DNA of 64,000 nucleotides from Orlajensenia stereocauli (GCF_039548895.1 NZ_JBCLVG010000002.1); one strand, 5' to 3'; positions 33,474 through 42,456 are shown, numbered from the stretch's first letter. Numbers and translations are program-made. The notes: generated from the letters alone by a model not told the origin.

Positions 33474-33476
33474 TTT

Positions 33477-33497
33477 ACGAAATCGGTTGAATTTCGT
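33477..33497. promoter_or_regulatory. Candidate operator 3 in the AT-rich region
   Basis: Arms ACGAAAT and ATTTCGT flank a CGGTTGA centre, and the AATCGGTT core recurs within. The leader from here to the permease ATG is about 110 bases. Confidence 0.5.
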
Positions 33498-33609
33498 GAC
33501 GTGCTCGAAACATCTGACTCCTACCGTCGACACCATCGCAATCGCCTATCGAGCCGTCATCACCGATCTGGATCGCTGACACGAACGACTCGAGCAAGGG
33601 AGCTCAGCC

Positions 33610-35112
33610 ATGGAACTCATCGACACGTCACCCGCATCGGAGCAGGATGCATCCGTGACCGCATCAGCCACCGCGCCACAGGACTCGCAGTCCCTCCGCA
33701 CGAATGCCCTGGGCACTGGGGGCATCGTGTTCATGGTGATCTCCGCGGCCGCGCCCCTCACGATCATCGCCGGCGTCGCGCCGCTGGCCATCCTCATCGG
33801 TGGCGTCTCGGCGCCGCTGGCGTACACCGTGGCCGGCATCATCCTGGGCATCTTCGCGATCGCCTTCATGGCCATGACGCGTTACGTGAAGGCACTCGGC
33901 GGTTTCTACACCTACATCACGCAGGCCCTGGGCAAGGCCGTCGGCCTCGGCGCCTCCTTCGTGGCTCTTGTCTCGTACAACGCGTTGCAGATCGGCCTCT
34001 ACGGCCTCATGGGCACGCAGGGTCACGAGATGCTCGAGAAGGAGTTCGGCATCGACGTCCCCTGGTGGGTCATCGCCGGAATCGGCATCGCCGCGGTCTT
34101 CCTCGTGGCGTGGCGCGGCATCGACGTCGGTGCGAAGGTGCTCGGCGTGCTGCTCGCCCTCGAGGCGCTCATCCTCATCGTGCTCGCCGTCGTGATTCTC
34201 GCGCAGGGTGGTGCGGACGGCATCACGTTCGGCACCCTCGATCCGGCGAACCTGTTCAACCCGGGCATGTTCGCCATCCTCGGTGTCGGCTTCGCCGCTT
34301 TCATGGGCTTCGAGTCGACCGCCCTCTACCGCGAGGAGGCGCGCGACCCGAACAAGACCATCCCTCGAGCCACCTACATCTCGGTGATCTTCATGGCCGT
34401 CTTCTACGGCTTCATCCTCTGGGCGATCATCATTGGCCTGGGAGAGGCGAACGCGGTTGCTGCTGCAGGTGAGAACCCGGCCGGACTGGTCTTCGCCGAG
34501 GCCGGCCAGTACCTCGGAGCCTGGGCCGAGCTGGTCATGTACCTGCTGATCCTCACGAGCGTCTACGCCTCGCAGCTTGCCTTCCACAACGCCATCAACC
34601 GCTACACCTTCTCACTCGCCCGCGATGGGGTGCTTCCGAGGGTGCTGCACCGCGTCGACCCGAAGACAGGATCGCCGGTCGTCTCCGGGCTCGTGCAGAC
34701 AGCGCTCGCCGTCATCGTCGTCGGTGCGTTCGCCGTCTTCGGCCTCGACCCGTACCTGCAGTTGCTGCTCTGGGTGAACAGCCCCGGCGTCATCGGCATC
34801 ATCGCCCTGCAGGTGCTGACCTGCATAGCCGTGGTCGTCTTCTTCCTGCGCAACCGCGAGCTCGCGCGCAGGTGGTACGTCATCCCCGCAGCCATCGTGG
34901 CCGGGGTGCTGCAGATCGCCATCCTCTGGGTGCTGTGCACATCGTTCGACCTGCTCACCGCTGCAGGCCCGGCCGTCAACGCCATCCTGATCGCGATCAC
35001 CCCGGTCACCTTCCTCATCGGCGTCGTACTCGCCGCTGTCTGGAAGCGCACTCGCCCCGACGTCTACGCCGGCATCGGCGGAGCGAGCGAGTACACCGAG
35101 GTGACGCGATGA
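33610..35112 (+). CDS. APC-family amino acid permease
   Basis: The 500-residue protein has about 12 helices with the APC start GTGGIVFMVISAAAPLTIIAGVAPLAI and the helix-6 region GVGFAAFMGFESTALYREEARDPNKTIPRATY. That places it with amino acid/amine transporters. The upstream SD is AAGGGAGC. It overlaps the amidohydrolase gene by four bases (ATGA), so transported substrate and hydrolase substrate are probably linked, for example an N-acylated amine or amino acid. Confidence 0.85.
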   Translation: MELIDTSPASEQDASVTASATAPQDSQSLRTNALGTGGIVFMVISAAAPLTIIAGVAPLAILIGGVSAPLAYTVAGIILGIFAIAFMAMTRYVKALGGFYTYITQALGKAVGLGASFVALVSYNALQIGLYGLMGTQGHEMLEKEFGIDVPWWVIAGIGIAAVFLVAWRGIDVGAKVLGVLLALEALILIVLAVVILAQGGADGITFGTLDPANLFNPGMFAILGVGFAAFMGFESTALYREEARDPNKTIPRATYISVIFMAVFYGFILWAIIIGLGEANAVAAAGENPAGLVFAEAGQYLGAWAELVMYLLILTSVYASQLAFHNAINRYTFSLARDGVLPRVLHRVDPKTGSPVVSGLVQTALAVIVVGAFAVFGLDPYLQLLLWVNSPGVIGIIALQVLTCIAVVVFFLRNRELARRWYVIPAAIVAGVLQIAILWVLCTSFDLLTAAGPAVNAILIAITPVTFLIGVVLAAVWKRTRPDVYAGIGGASEYTEVTR

Positions 35113-36725
35113 ACGCCACGTGCGACCTGCTCGTGCTCGGGGGCTCCGTACTGACCCCCGAGGTGCTCGATGGCGAGGCGGCATCAGCCGGCTTCGTCGC
35201 GATCAGCGGTGGAGTCATCGTCGGGGTCGGGCCCGCGTCGGACTCCGACCGGTGGGATGCCGCTCGTGTGGTGGATCTCGGCGACGCCACCATCAGCTCG
35301 GGATTCATCGACGCGCACATCCACCCGATCATGGGCTTGCAGATGACCCGCGGCGTCGACCTGTCCGGGCTCGTGGAGTGGGAGCAGGTTCGCGCGGCAC
35401 TCGCGGCGCACATCAGCGCCCGCGATGACCCGTGGATCTTCGGATGGGGTCTGGACCCCAACGCCTTCGGGTCGGGGGAGGCGTCGTTCTCCCTCTTCGA
35501 CGGCATCGACGGGGGCCGCCCGGTCTATGTCACCCTGTTCGACGGGCACTCGGCCGTGGCCTCCCGGGAGGCGCTGCGCGTCGCCGGCATCACCGGCCGC
35601 GAGACCTTCGCGGACGCTTCGAGCGTGGTCGTCGACTCGCTGGGCGCTCCCACCGGGCTGCTGCTCGAGCTGAGTGCACAGGCACTGGTGTGGCCGCACC
35701 TGCCCGAGCAGACCTTCGCCGATCGGGTCGACGCTCTCGAGGCGCTGTTCCGCGGCATGGCCGAGTCGGGTCTCGTGGCGGGCCAGATGCTCGATCTCTC
35801 GGCTCCGGACTCGTTCGAACTTCTGGAGGCCGTCGAGGCGCGCGCAGAGCTCGGCATCCGTCTGCGCATCTCTCCCTTCGTCATGCCCGGTTTCACGGAT
35901 GCCGACCTCGACCAGGTCGTGGCTCTGCAGGGCACCGGCGGTCGGCGCTGGCACGTGAAGGGCGTCAAGCTCATGATCGACGGCACCATCGACAACGGGA
36001 CAGCCTGGCTGTTCGAACCAGATGCGCGAGGCGAGTCGACCGATTCGCTCTGGCTCGACGAGGAGGAATACCGCCGCGCCGTTGCATTCCTGCACGATCG
36101 AGGCATCCCGACGACCACCCACGCCATCGGAGACAAGGGCATCGCCTTCGTCGCGGAGACACTGGCCGCACTGGGCTCGAACGGCACACAGCACCGCATC
36201 GAGCACATCGAGACACTGCCGGACGACGTGCTCGACACCATCGCCCGGGCGGGCATCGCGGCCAGCATGCAGCCGACGCACTGCACCCACTACTCCCGGG
36301 CCGATCACACCGACAACTGGTCGACGCGACTCGGTGACGAGCGTGCCGATCGCGCCTGGCGCATCGGCGACCTGCGTCGGCGTGGGGTGATCGTGACCCT
36401 CGGATCCGACTGGCCCATCGCACCCTACGACCCGCGGGCCTCGCTGGGTTCCGCGGTGCTGCGACGCCCTACGGGGCGTCTCGAGGTCGAGCCGGTCCAG
36501 CCGCAGCAGGCCATCTCTGCGGCAGCGGCGGTCGAGGGCTACACCAGCCAGTACTGGCGCTCCGTGGGTGAGGACGGTGGCCGGCTCGAGGTCGGACAGC
36601 GCGCCGACATCACCGTGTTCGCCGACAACCCGTTGACGACGCATCCTGACGCCTTCGCCGAGTCACCGGTGCTCCTGACGGTTGTCGATGGCGCGATCGT
36701 CGTGGATCGGGTGCCGGCTCGCTGA
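35109..36725 (+). CDS. Metal-dependent amidohydrolase, YtcJ/Amidohydro_3 family
   Basis: The 538-residue enzyme has an N-terminal composite beta domain and the metal motif GFIDAHIHP. VKLMIDGTIDNGTAWL supplies the carboxylated-lysine region, THAIGDKG and HRIEHIE carry the further His ligands, and LGSDWPIAPYDPR carries the catalytic Asp. YtcJ-like enzymes hydrolyse N-substituted formamides or other amides and esters, and the substrate is not predictable here. It is last in an operon with the permease. A REP-like repeat follows 21 bases after its stop. Confidence 0.87.
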   Translation: MNATCDLLVLGGSVLTPEVLDGEAASAGFVAISGGVIVGVGPASDSDRWDAARVVDLGDATISSGFIDAHIHPIMGLQMTRGVDLSGLVEWEQVRAALAAHISARDDPWIFGWGLDPNAFGSGEASFSLFDGIDGGRPVYVTLFDGHSAVASREALRVAGITGRETFADASSVVVDSLGAPTGLLLELSAQALVWPHLPEQTFADRVDALEALFRGMAESGLVAGQMLDLSAPDSFELLEAVEARAELGIRLRISPFVMPGFTDADLDQVVALQGTGGRRWHVKGVKLMIDGTIDNGTAWLFEPDARGESTDSLWLDEEEYRRAVAFLHDRGIPTTTHAIGDKGIAFVAETLAALGSNGTQHRIEHIETLPDDVLDTIARAGIAASMQPTHCTHYSRADHTDNWSTRLGDERADRAWRIGDLRRRGVIVTLGSDWPIAPYDPRASLGSAVLRRPTGRLEVEPVQPQQAISAAAAVEGYTSQYWRSVGEDGGRLEVGQRADITVFADNPLTTHPDAFAESPVLLTVVDGAIVVDRVPAR

Positions 36726-36746
36726 GCTCCGACCTCGCCAACCACC

Positions 36747-36785
36747 TACTCGCTGAGGGCCGAGCGAAGCGACCGCCCGAGGCGC
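36747..36785. repeat. REP-like element, type B
   Basis: Core GGGCCGAGCGAAGCGACCGC, nearly identical to the copy after gabD. Confidence 0.8.
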
Positions 36786-36791
36786 CCACCA

Positions 36792-36850
36792 CCCGCTCGC
36801 CACTTTTGGCCGCTTCAGCCTGAGCTGAGCGGCCGTAAGCGGCGAGCGGG
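36792..36850. repeat. Nested inverted repeat between two REP elements
   Basis: An outer perfect 10-bp pair (CCCGCTCGCC/GGCGAGCGGG) encloses an inner pair (GGCCGCTTCAG with CTGAGCGGCC, one bulged base). It would form a two-tier hairpin between convergent genes and may serve as a bidirectional terminator. Confidence 0.65.
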
Positions 36851-36860
36851 CGACTGGGAA

Positions 36861-36893
36861 GCGCCCGCGACTCCGTCCGGGCCTCAGCGAGCG
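36861..36893. repeat. REP-like element, type A, overlapping a gene end
   Basis: An inverted partial type A copy. Its CTCAGCGAGCG end supplies the stop codon of the neighbouring minus-strand membrane protein gene. Confidence 0.75.
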
Positions 36894-37243
36894 GGTCGAG
36901 CGCGCGTCGCTCGCCGCAGGATGCCTGCGAGGCCGGCCACGAGCAGCAGCCCGCCGAGAGCGAGCACCGCGTAGAGCGCGAAGGTGCCCGGGGTGAGCGT
37001 CTCGAGCCACGACGAGAAGTCCTGGCGGCGCTCGACGTCGGTGACGATCACGAGCAGCACGGAGGCGATCGCCGCGAAGGCGAGTCCCCAGACGATGGCG
37101 GCCCAGCGGATGACGGGCCCGGCCGGGACGGATGCCGCCGGTGTCGGGGAACCGAGCGTCGTCGACGCGGCATCCGGCGCAGCGGCATCCGTCGCCGTCG
37201 TGCCGAAATCGTACGGCGTGGTCGGGTTCGAGTCTGTGCTCAT
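36884..37243 (-). CDS. Hypothetical two-helix membrane protein
   Basis: The 119-residue protein has a low-complexity N-terminus rich in Thr, Ala, Asp and Pro (about 1-45), a helix (RWAAIVWGLAFAAIASVLLVIV), a short loop, and a second helix (FALYAVLALGGLLLVAGLAGI) with an Arg-rich end. ATG at 37243 is preferred because GAGGGGC precedes it. A start 90 bases earlier would abut the upstream pspC-like gene but adds a His/Arg-rich, unlikely sequence. It is probably co-transcribed with the PspC protein and membrane-localised. The family is not recognised. Confidence 0.6.
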   Translation of the reverse strand: MSTDSNPTTPYDFGTTATDAAAPDAASTTLGSPTPAASVPAGPVIRWAAIVWGLAFAAIASVLLVIVTDVERRQDFSSWLETLTPGTFALYAVLALGGLLLVAGLAGILRRATRARPAR

Positions 37244-37335
37244 GGTCGTTGCCCCTCGAGATTGGTGACCTGGATTCAACCGGTCGGTCCGTGAACGGTG
37301 ATGGCGGCTCTGCGTATCCTGGTCGTCGCTCATGG

Positions 37336-39270
37336 TCAGTTCTCCTCGTGGACGGTGACCTGGATGCCGCCGGTCAGTCCGTGGATGGTGATCGCGGCGT
37401 CGGGCGCTGTGCCGATGCCCGGGCTCTCACCGACCACCCCGACGAGGTGCATGTCGCCGTCGGCGTCGGTCACCCGGCTGAGGTCCTGCCCGTCGGTGTA
37501 CTCGCCGTCGGCGCCGACTGTCCACACCGAGGAGTAGCCCGAGGCGAGCTCGGCGTCGATCTTCACCGTGGCTCCGTCGTAGACGTCGAGGTAGACGTTG
37601 CCGGCGCCCAGGGTGATGTCGACCTTCTGCGTGCCGGGCAGCGCCGCCGTGCTCGCGGCCGCCGTGATGAACGCGGTGCCGGCCGGGAGCAGGTAGCTCT
37701 TCGATCCGTCGAGCCCGATGGAGTTGTCGCCGAGGAGCAGGTGATCGGTGCGGGGGACCGCAGCCGACCCGATGGCCAGCACCAGGGCGGCGATCGTCAC
37801 GAAGGCGAGGAAGCCGCTGCGCCGACGCAGCAGGCCGGCGACGATCATCGAGAGCGCCGACACGAGGGCGGCGACGGCGAGTCCGATCGTCACGGCGTAG
37901 GCGCCGTTCACTCCGTCGAGTGCGGTGATCGCGGCGATCGATCCGGCCACGAGGCCGGCGCCGAGGGTGGCGACGATGTAGGCGAAGCTGGTGCGCGGGC
38001 GGGTGAGCTTGCGCAGGCGCCTGGCCTCGTCGGCACGAGCGGTGAAGGCTGCGGCGCGCGCCTTGTTGTCGGCGACGAGCTGAGCTCGCGCGGCGCGGTT
38101 GGCGTCGGCCTGCGACTGCCGCCACGCCTCGTGGTCGACACGCCAGGCGGCGTGCTGGGCCTTCCACGCCTCGTACTCGTCCGTGCCGGGGTCTGTGCTG
38201 GCCGGCTGTGTCGGGGCGACGGGCTCGGTGCCGTCGAGGGCGGCATCCGTCACCGGAGCTGTCTGCGTCGGGTTGGGGACTCCGGATGCCGCTGCCGCGG
38301 TGGGCGCGCCGTAGGCCGTGGCGGTACCTGCGGCCGCCTCGGCCTCGTACTGCGCGAACGCAGCCTCGGGGGAGGTCGAGGCGGAGCGCGACGCCAGGTC
38401 GGAGGTGCGGTTGCGGCGCACCAGCCAGATGATGAGGGCCGTGATGGCGCCGATGAGCGCGATGGTCCAGAGGAAGCGGATGCCGTAGACCCACGGGCTC
38501 GACGTCCAGAAGCTGCCGTACTGGATGTCGTTCCAGGCGTCGCCGTAGAACGGGTCGCCGCCGATGGCGAAGGGCGAGAGACCGAGCAGCACGAGGATCG
38601 CGATGCCCACGAGGGCCTTGTCGAACACTCCGCGCAGCAGCTGTTCGAGGTGGATGCGCCCGGTGAGGTCGGGCAGCAGCAGCCAGGCGAGGCCGTAGAG
38701 GAGGAAGACGGGAACGCCGAACAGGGCGCACACGACGAGGACTCCGCGCACGATGATGGGGTCGATCGAGAGGCGGGCGCTCACGCCGGCAGCCACACCG
38801 CCGAGCCAGCCCGGGAGGCGCGGAACACCGAGTGAGCGCATCCAGCCGAAGAAGCCGGTGTCGGGAGCGGATGGTGCTGCACCGGAGGAGGGTGCGCCTG
38901 TGCTGCCTCCGGTGCCCCCGGTGCCGCTGCCTCCGGCGCCCCCGGTGCCGCTGCCTCTGGTGCCTCCGGCGCCCCCGGTGCCTCCGGTGCCGTCGGCGCC
39001 GCCAGCCGCGGAGCCCGCTCCGTCAACTGCGGCTGAGCCGTCGGTGTGGCCCGTGTGTCCCTCGTCGCCTTCGCCGCCCGGGATGCGGCCGGCGGATTCG
39101 CCCCCCGGCGATCCGCCGGCCGTGCTCCCCGCGTCTGCTTCGGCAGTGCGTGCCGTGGCATCCGCGGGGATCATGGCAGTCGACGCCGCATCCGTCGTGC
39201 TGCTTTCCGTGTCCGGTGCCGCGGACTCGGAGCCGGACGATTCTTCTGATGGGGTCTGTTTCACTGCCAT
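37336..39270 (-). CDS. PspC-domain membrane protein with Gly-rich N-terminus
   Basis: The 644-residue protein begins with about 140 low-complexity residues, including a Gly/Thr/Ser run encoded by DNA repeats near 38890-39000. A PspC domain follows (GVAAGVSARLSIDPIIVRGVLVV and GLAWLLLPD), then several helices, a charged segment rich in Ala and Gln (EAWKAQHAAWRVDHEAWRQ), four more helices and a C-terminal beta-rich domain with TLGAGNVYLDVYDGATVKID. PspC domains sense envelope stress. It is divergent from a PspC-containing histidine kinase, so both probably belong to one envelope response. ATG at 39270 was chosen over an upstream frame without a ribosome site. Confidence 0.8.
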   Translation of the reverse strand: MAVKQTPSEESSGSESAAPDTESSTTDAASTAMIPADATARTAEADAGSTAGGSPGGESAGRIPGGEGDEGHTGHTDGSAAVDGAGSAAGGADGTGGTGGAGGTRGSGTGGAGGSGTGGTGGSTGAPSSGAAPSAPDTGFFGWMRSLGVPRLPGWLGGVAAGVSARLSIDPIIVRGVLVVCALFGVPVFLLYGLAWLLLPDLTGRIHLEQLLRGVFDKALVGIAILVLLGLSPFAIGGDPFYGDAWNDIQYGSFWTSSPWVYGIRFLWTIALIGAITALIIWLVRRNRTSDLASRSASTSPEAAFAQYEAEAAAGTATAYGAPTAAAASGVPNPTQTAPVTDAALDGTEPVAPTQPASTDPGTDEYEAWKAQHAAWRVDHEAWRQSQADANRAARAQLVADNKARAAAFTARADEARRLRKLTRPRTSFAYIVATLGAGLVAGSIAAITALDGVNGAYAVTIGLAVAALVSALSMIVAGLLRRRSGFLAFVTIAALVLAIGSAAVPRTDHLLLGDNSIGLDGSKSYLLPAGTAFITAAASTAALPGTQKVDITLGAGNVYLDVYDGATVKIDAELASGYSSVWTVGADGEYTDGQDLSRVTDADGDMHLVGVVGESPGIGTAPDAAITIHGLTGGIQVTVHEEN

Positions 39271-39383
39271 ATCTCGATGGTGCCGCCCGGGCACTCGGCT
39301 CGCTATCAGGTACGACCCTGACCGCACCCTGACTTCTCCCTGCCGTCCTCCCGGGGTCGACCGTCGCGTGATTGGATTCAGGA

Positions 39384-40628
39384 GTGTCAACAGCATCCGC
39401 CCGCCGTCTGAACGCGCAGAACGCGCGGTCGGGCGCTCCCCGCAGCGCCGGCCCCGTGCCAGCGCTCGTGCGCGACCGCGACTGCTACGTCGCCGGGGTG
39501 GCCGGCGGGCTGGCGACGCACCTGGGCTGGTCGCCGCTGCTGGTGCGCGTCATCTTCCTCGTCACGGGTCTGATCGGCGCCGGAGTGCTGCTCTACATCT
39601 GGCTCTGGGCCTTCACGCCGTGGGCTGAGCCGACGGATGCCGCCCCTCGCGTCACGCGTCGGGCCCCCGTCGCCTGGATCCTCGTCGCCCTCACCATCGG
39701 CGGCGCCGTCACGGCCATCGGCCAGGCTCTCACCACGTACGACGTGGGCGTCGGCGGCGCGGTTCCGTGGATCCCGACGGTCGTGATCACGGTGCTCCTC
39801 GCGGTGGCCGCCGGGGCGTGGGCGAGCTTCATCGATCGCCGCGACCCCGAGCGCGGGCGCCGCACCGAGCTCGCGGTGCGCCTCGTGGCCACGGGCGCCC
39901 TCACCGTGCTCGCGGTGGTGCTGCTCACGGGGCCGAGCGCCGATCAGGCTCCGACCCTCGTGTTCCTCGCCGCGCTGTTCGTCGTCATCGGCATCGGGCT
40001 GCTCTATGCGCCGTCGCTCGTGACGCTCTGGAACGACCTCACCACGGAGCGCGTCGCGCGCATCCGTGACGAGCAGCGCAGCGAGATCGCTGCTCACCTG
40101 CACGACTCCGTGCTGCAGACCCTCGCCCTCATACAGAATCGCGCCGGCGCCTCGAGCGAGGCCGGCCGCCTCGCCCGCGCCCAGGAGCGGGAGCTGCGCA
40201 GCTGGCTGTTCGAGGGCGATTCGCCCGCCGACAGCGATCTCGCCTCAGACCTCCGCGACTTCGCCTCGGCCCTCGAACTCGACTACCCCGTGCACATCGA
40301 AGTGGTGGCCGTCGGATCGTCCACCGAGCGCGCCAGCGGCGAGCTCGCAGCTGCCGCGCGCGAGGCCATGCTCAACGCCGCCCGGCACGCCGGGGGCGAC
40401 GTCTCGGTCTACATCGAGGGCGCGGCGACGGCGGTCGACGTGTTCGTGCGCGATCGCGGGCCCGGCTTCGATGTCGCATCCGTCGCCTCGGATCGTCTCG
40501 GCGTTCGCGAATCGATCATCGGACGGATGCGGCGAGCCGGCGGCCGCGGCACGGTCGGCCCGGGTGCCGGCGGCGTGGGCACCGAGGTGCACCTGCGGTT
40601 CGAGACCGGGGAGGCAGCGCGTGGCTGA
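39384..40628 (+). CDS. PspC-domain sensor histidine kinase
   Basis: The 414-residue protein has an N-terminal PspC domain (residues 28-80: YVAGVAGGLATHLGWSPLLVRVIFLVTG, then IWLWAFTPW) and further helices up to about 215. A short dimerisation/phosphoacceptor region follows with H240 in AAHLHDSVLQTLALIQ, and then a HATPase domain (EAMLNAARHAGGDVSV; DRGPGFD). It should sense envelope state and phosphorylate the regulator encoded next, whose GTG start lies inside its last codons. GTG at 39384 is preferred, since the TTG twelve bases earlier is unlikely. Confidence 0.88.
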   Translation: MSTASARRLNAQNARSGAPRSAGPVPALVRDRDCYVAGVAGGLATHLGWSPLLVRVIFLVTGLIGAGVLLYIWLWAFTPWAEPTDAAPRVTRRAPVAWILVALTIGGAVTAIGQALTTYDVGVGGAVPWIPTVVITVLLAVAAGAWASFIDRRDPERGRRTELAVRLVATGALTVLAVVLLTGPSADQAPTLVFLAALFVVIGIGLLYAPSLVTLWNDLTTERVARIRDEQRSEIAAHLHDSVLQTLALIQNRAGASSEAGRLARAQERELRSWLFEGDSPADSDLASDLRDFASALELDYPVHIEVVAVGSSTERASGELAAAAREAMLNAARHAGGDVSVYIEGAATAVDVFVRDRGPGFDVASVASDRLGVRESIIGRMRRAGGRGTVGPGAGGVGTEVHLRFETGEAARG

Positions 40629-41286
40629 TCAGATCACCGTGGTCGTCGTCGACGACCACTCCATCTTCCGCTCCGGACTGCGGGCCGATCTCGACGACTC
40701 GGTGCTCGTGGTCGGCGAGGCCGACGACGTCGACTCCGCCATCGCGGTCATCACCGCTGCGGCGCCCACTGTGGTGCTGCTCGACGTGCATCTCCCGGGA
40801 GGGACGGATGCGGCATCCTCCGGCGGCGCCGAGGTCATCAGGCGCACGGCGGCCCTCGTGCCCGGCACGCGCTTCCTGGCGTTGAGCGTCTCGGACTCGG
40901 CGGAGGACGTGGTGGGAGTGATCCGTGCCGGTGCCCGCGGGTACATCACCAAGGGCAGCTCGGGGTCGGACGTCAGCCGTGCCGTGCACGCCGTGGCCGG
41001 CGGCGACGCCGTCTTCTCACCGCGGCTGGCCGGGTTCGTGCTCGACGCCTTCGGTGCTGCCGGCGGCGAGATCGCGTCGACGGATGAGGAGCTCGACAGG
41101 CTGTCGGCCCGCGAGCAGGAGGTGATGCGCCTCATCGCCCGCGGCTACGCCTACAAGGAGGTGGCGGCGACGCTGTTCATCTCGACCAAGACCGTGGAGA
41201 CCCACGTGTCGAGCGTGCTGCGGAAGCTGCAGCTGTCGTCGCGGCATGAACTCACGGCCTGGGCGACGGCGCGCAAGCTGCTGTAG
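40621..41286 (+). CDS. NarL/FixJ-family response regulator
   Basis: The 221-residue regulator has a receiver domain with acidic pair D11/D12, phosphoacceptor D55 in VVLLDVHLPGG, and K94 region GYITKGSSG. The C-terminal LuxR-type HTH is LSAREQEVMRLIARGYAYKEVAATLFISTKTVETHVSSVLRKL. It overlaps the kinase gene by eight bases with GGGGAGG before the GTG. It is the partner of the PspC kinase and probably controls the divergent pspC-like gene. Confidence 0.92.
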   Translation: MADQITVVVVDDHSIFRSGLRADLDDSVLVVGEADDVDSAIAVITAAAPTVVLLDVHLPGGTDAASSGGAEVIRRTAALVPGTRFLALSVSDSAEDVVGVIRAGARGYITKGSSGSDVSRAVHAVAGGDAVFSPRLAGFVLDAFGAAGGEIASTDEELDRLSAREQEVMRLIARGYAYKEVAATLFISTKTVETHVSSVLRKLQLSSRHELTAWATARKLL

Positions 41287-41310
41287 CTGCGTCATCCGCA
41301 CCGCCGGTCA

Positions 41311-41316
41311 TAGGGT
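41311..41316 (+). promoter_or_regulatory. Leaderless promoter -10 box (DUF1304 gene)
   Basis: TAGGGT ends six bases before the ATG. Confidence 0.65.
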
Positions 41317-41322
41317 GATGGC

Positions 41323-41709
41323 ATGCTCATCGCCAGCCTGGTCATCCTCTCCATCGCCGCCCTGATCCACGTCTACATCTTCGTGCTGGAGTCAGTGCGC
41401 TGGACCGAGCCGTCGACGCGCAGGACGTTCGGAACCACCGCCGAGACCGCGGAGATCACGAAGGGCCTCGCCTTCAACCAGGGCTTCTACAACCTGTTCC
41501 TGGCGATCATCCTCGCCATCGGCGTGGTCTTCCTGGCGGTCGGCTCGCTCGAGATCGGCGCGGCACTCGCGTTCGCGAGCGCCGGGTCCATGGTGGCCGC
41601 CGCCCTGGTGCTCATCCTGTCGGACCGCACCAAGGCCCGCGCCGCGATGGTGCAGGCTACGGCCCCGTTGCTGGGCCTGGTGCTGCTGCTCGTCGCCCTG
41701 GCGCTCTGA
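41323..41709 (+). CDS. DUF1304 membrane protein
   Basis: The 128-residue protein has four helices and the DUF1304 hallmarks: AALIHVYIFVLESVRWTEPSTRRTFG in the first third and KGLAFNQGFYNLFLAI. Members are small membrane proteins of unknown role. A -10 box six bases upstream indicates a leaderless transcript independent of the two-component genes. A long inverted repeat follows the stop. Confidence 0.88.
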   Translation: MLIASLVILSIAALIHVYIFVLESVRWTEPSTRRTFGTTAETAEITKGLAFNQGFYNLFLAIILAIGVVFLAVGSLEIGAALAFASAGSMVAAALVLILSDRTKARAAMVQATAPLLGLVLLLVALAL

Positions 41710-41712
41710 GCT

Positions 41713-41770
41713 CGACTTGTCAGTTGTGGCTGGGTGCGGCATCCGTCACCCGACCACAACTGACAAGTCG
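41713..41770. terminator. 17-bp long-loop inverted repeat between convergent genes
   Basis: CGACTTGTCAGTTGTGG at 41713-41729 is perfectly complementary to 41754-41770, with a 24-base loop containing GGCATCCGTC. Its location between convergent stops suggests a bidirectional terminator, although the loop is long and no T tract follows. Confidence 0.65.
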
Positions 41771-41799
41771 TCTCCTGAGGCGAGGTGAGGCGAGGCGGG

Positions 41800-42456
41800 C
41801 TAGAGAAGGCCCAGCTCCATCGCGCGCGTCACGGCGCGGGTGCGGTCGCTCACGGCGAGCTTCTCGAAGACGTGCAGGAGGTGAGTCTTGACCGTGGCCT
41901 CGCCGATGAAGAGCGCGGCCGCGATCTGCGGATTGCTGTGGCCGGCCGCCACCAGGCTGAGCACCTGCAGTTCGCGTGCCGAGAGCCGCGGTGTGTCTGC
42001 CGCCTCCGGGACCTGCGTTCCCATGCGCACTCGCTGCACGAGCATGGCGGCGATGTTCGGGGCGAGCACGGTCTGCCCTCGGGCGACGGCGCGCACCCCC
42101 TCGATGATCTCGGCCTGCGGAGCCGCCTTCAGCAGGTAGCCGCTGGCCCCGGCCTCGATGGCGCCGATGATGTCGTCGTCGGTCTCGTACGTCGTGAGCA
42201 CCAGCACCCGCGTCGCTCCAGTCGCCCCGGCAGCACCGCTCGCGGCCAGGATGCGGGCCGTCGCCTCGACGCCTCCGACGCCCGGCATACGCAGGTCCAT
42301 GAGCACGAGGTCCGGCTGCAGTTCGGCCGTCAGGCGCTGCGCCTCCTCGCCGTCCGACGCCTCGCCGACGACCTCGATGTCGTCGGCCGTCGCGAGCAGC
42401 CCCACGATGCCCGCGCGCACGATGGGGTGGTCGTCGGCGACCACCACCCGGATCAC
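41800..42456 (-). CDS. NarL/FixJ-family response regulator of an ABC exporter operon
   Basis: The 218-residue regulator has receiver residues D8/D9, phosphoacceptor D54 (LVLMDLRMPGVGG) and K108 region YLLKAAP. Its LuxR HTH is LSARELQVLSLVAAGHSNPQIAAALFIGEATVKTHLLHVFEKL. It overlaps the kinase gene by four bases. It is the last gene of an operon with an ABC-2 exporter, an arrangement like LiaRS- or DesKR-linked efflux systems, so it probably drives its own operon. Confidence 0.92.
   Translation of the reverse strand: MIRVVVADDHPIVRAGIVGLLATADDIEVVGEASDGEEAQRLTAELQPDLVLMDLRMPGVGGVEATARILAASGAAGATGATRVLVLTTYETDDDIIGAIEAGASGYLLKAAPQAEIIEGVRAVARGQTVLAPNIAAMLVQRVRMGTQVPEAADTPRLSARELQVLSLVAAGHSNPQIAAALFIGEATVKTHLLHVFEKLAVSDRTRAVTRAMELGLL

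Noticed and set aside
37244..37333. Upstream ATG for the 119-residue membrane protein
   Set aside because: It would add a His/Arg/Asp-rich sequence and has a weaker ribosome site than the ATG at 37243.
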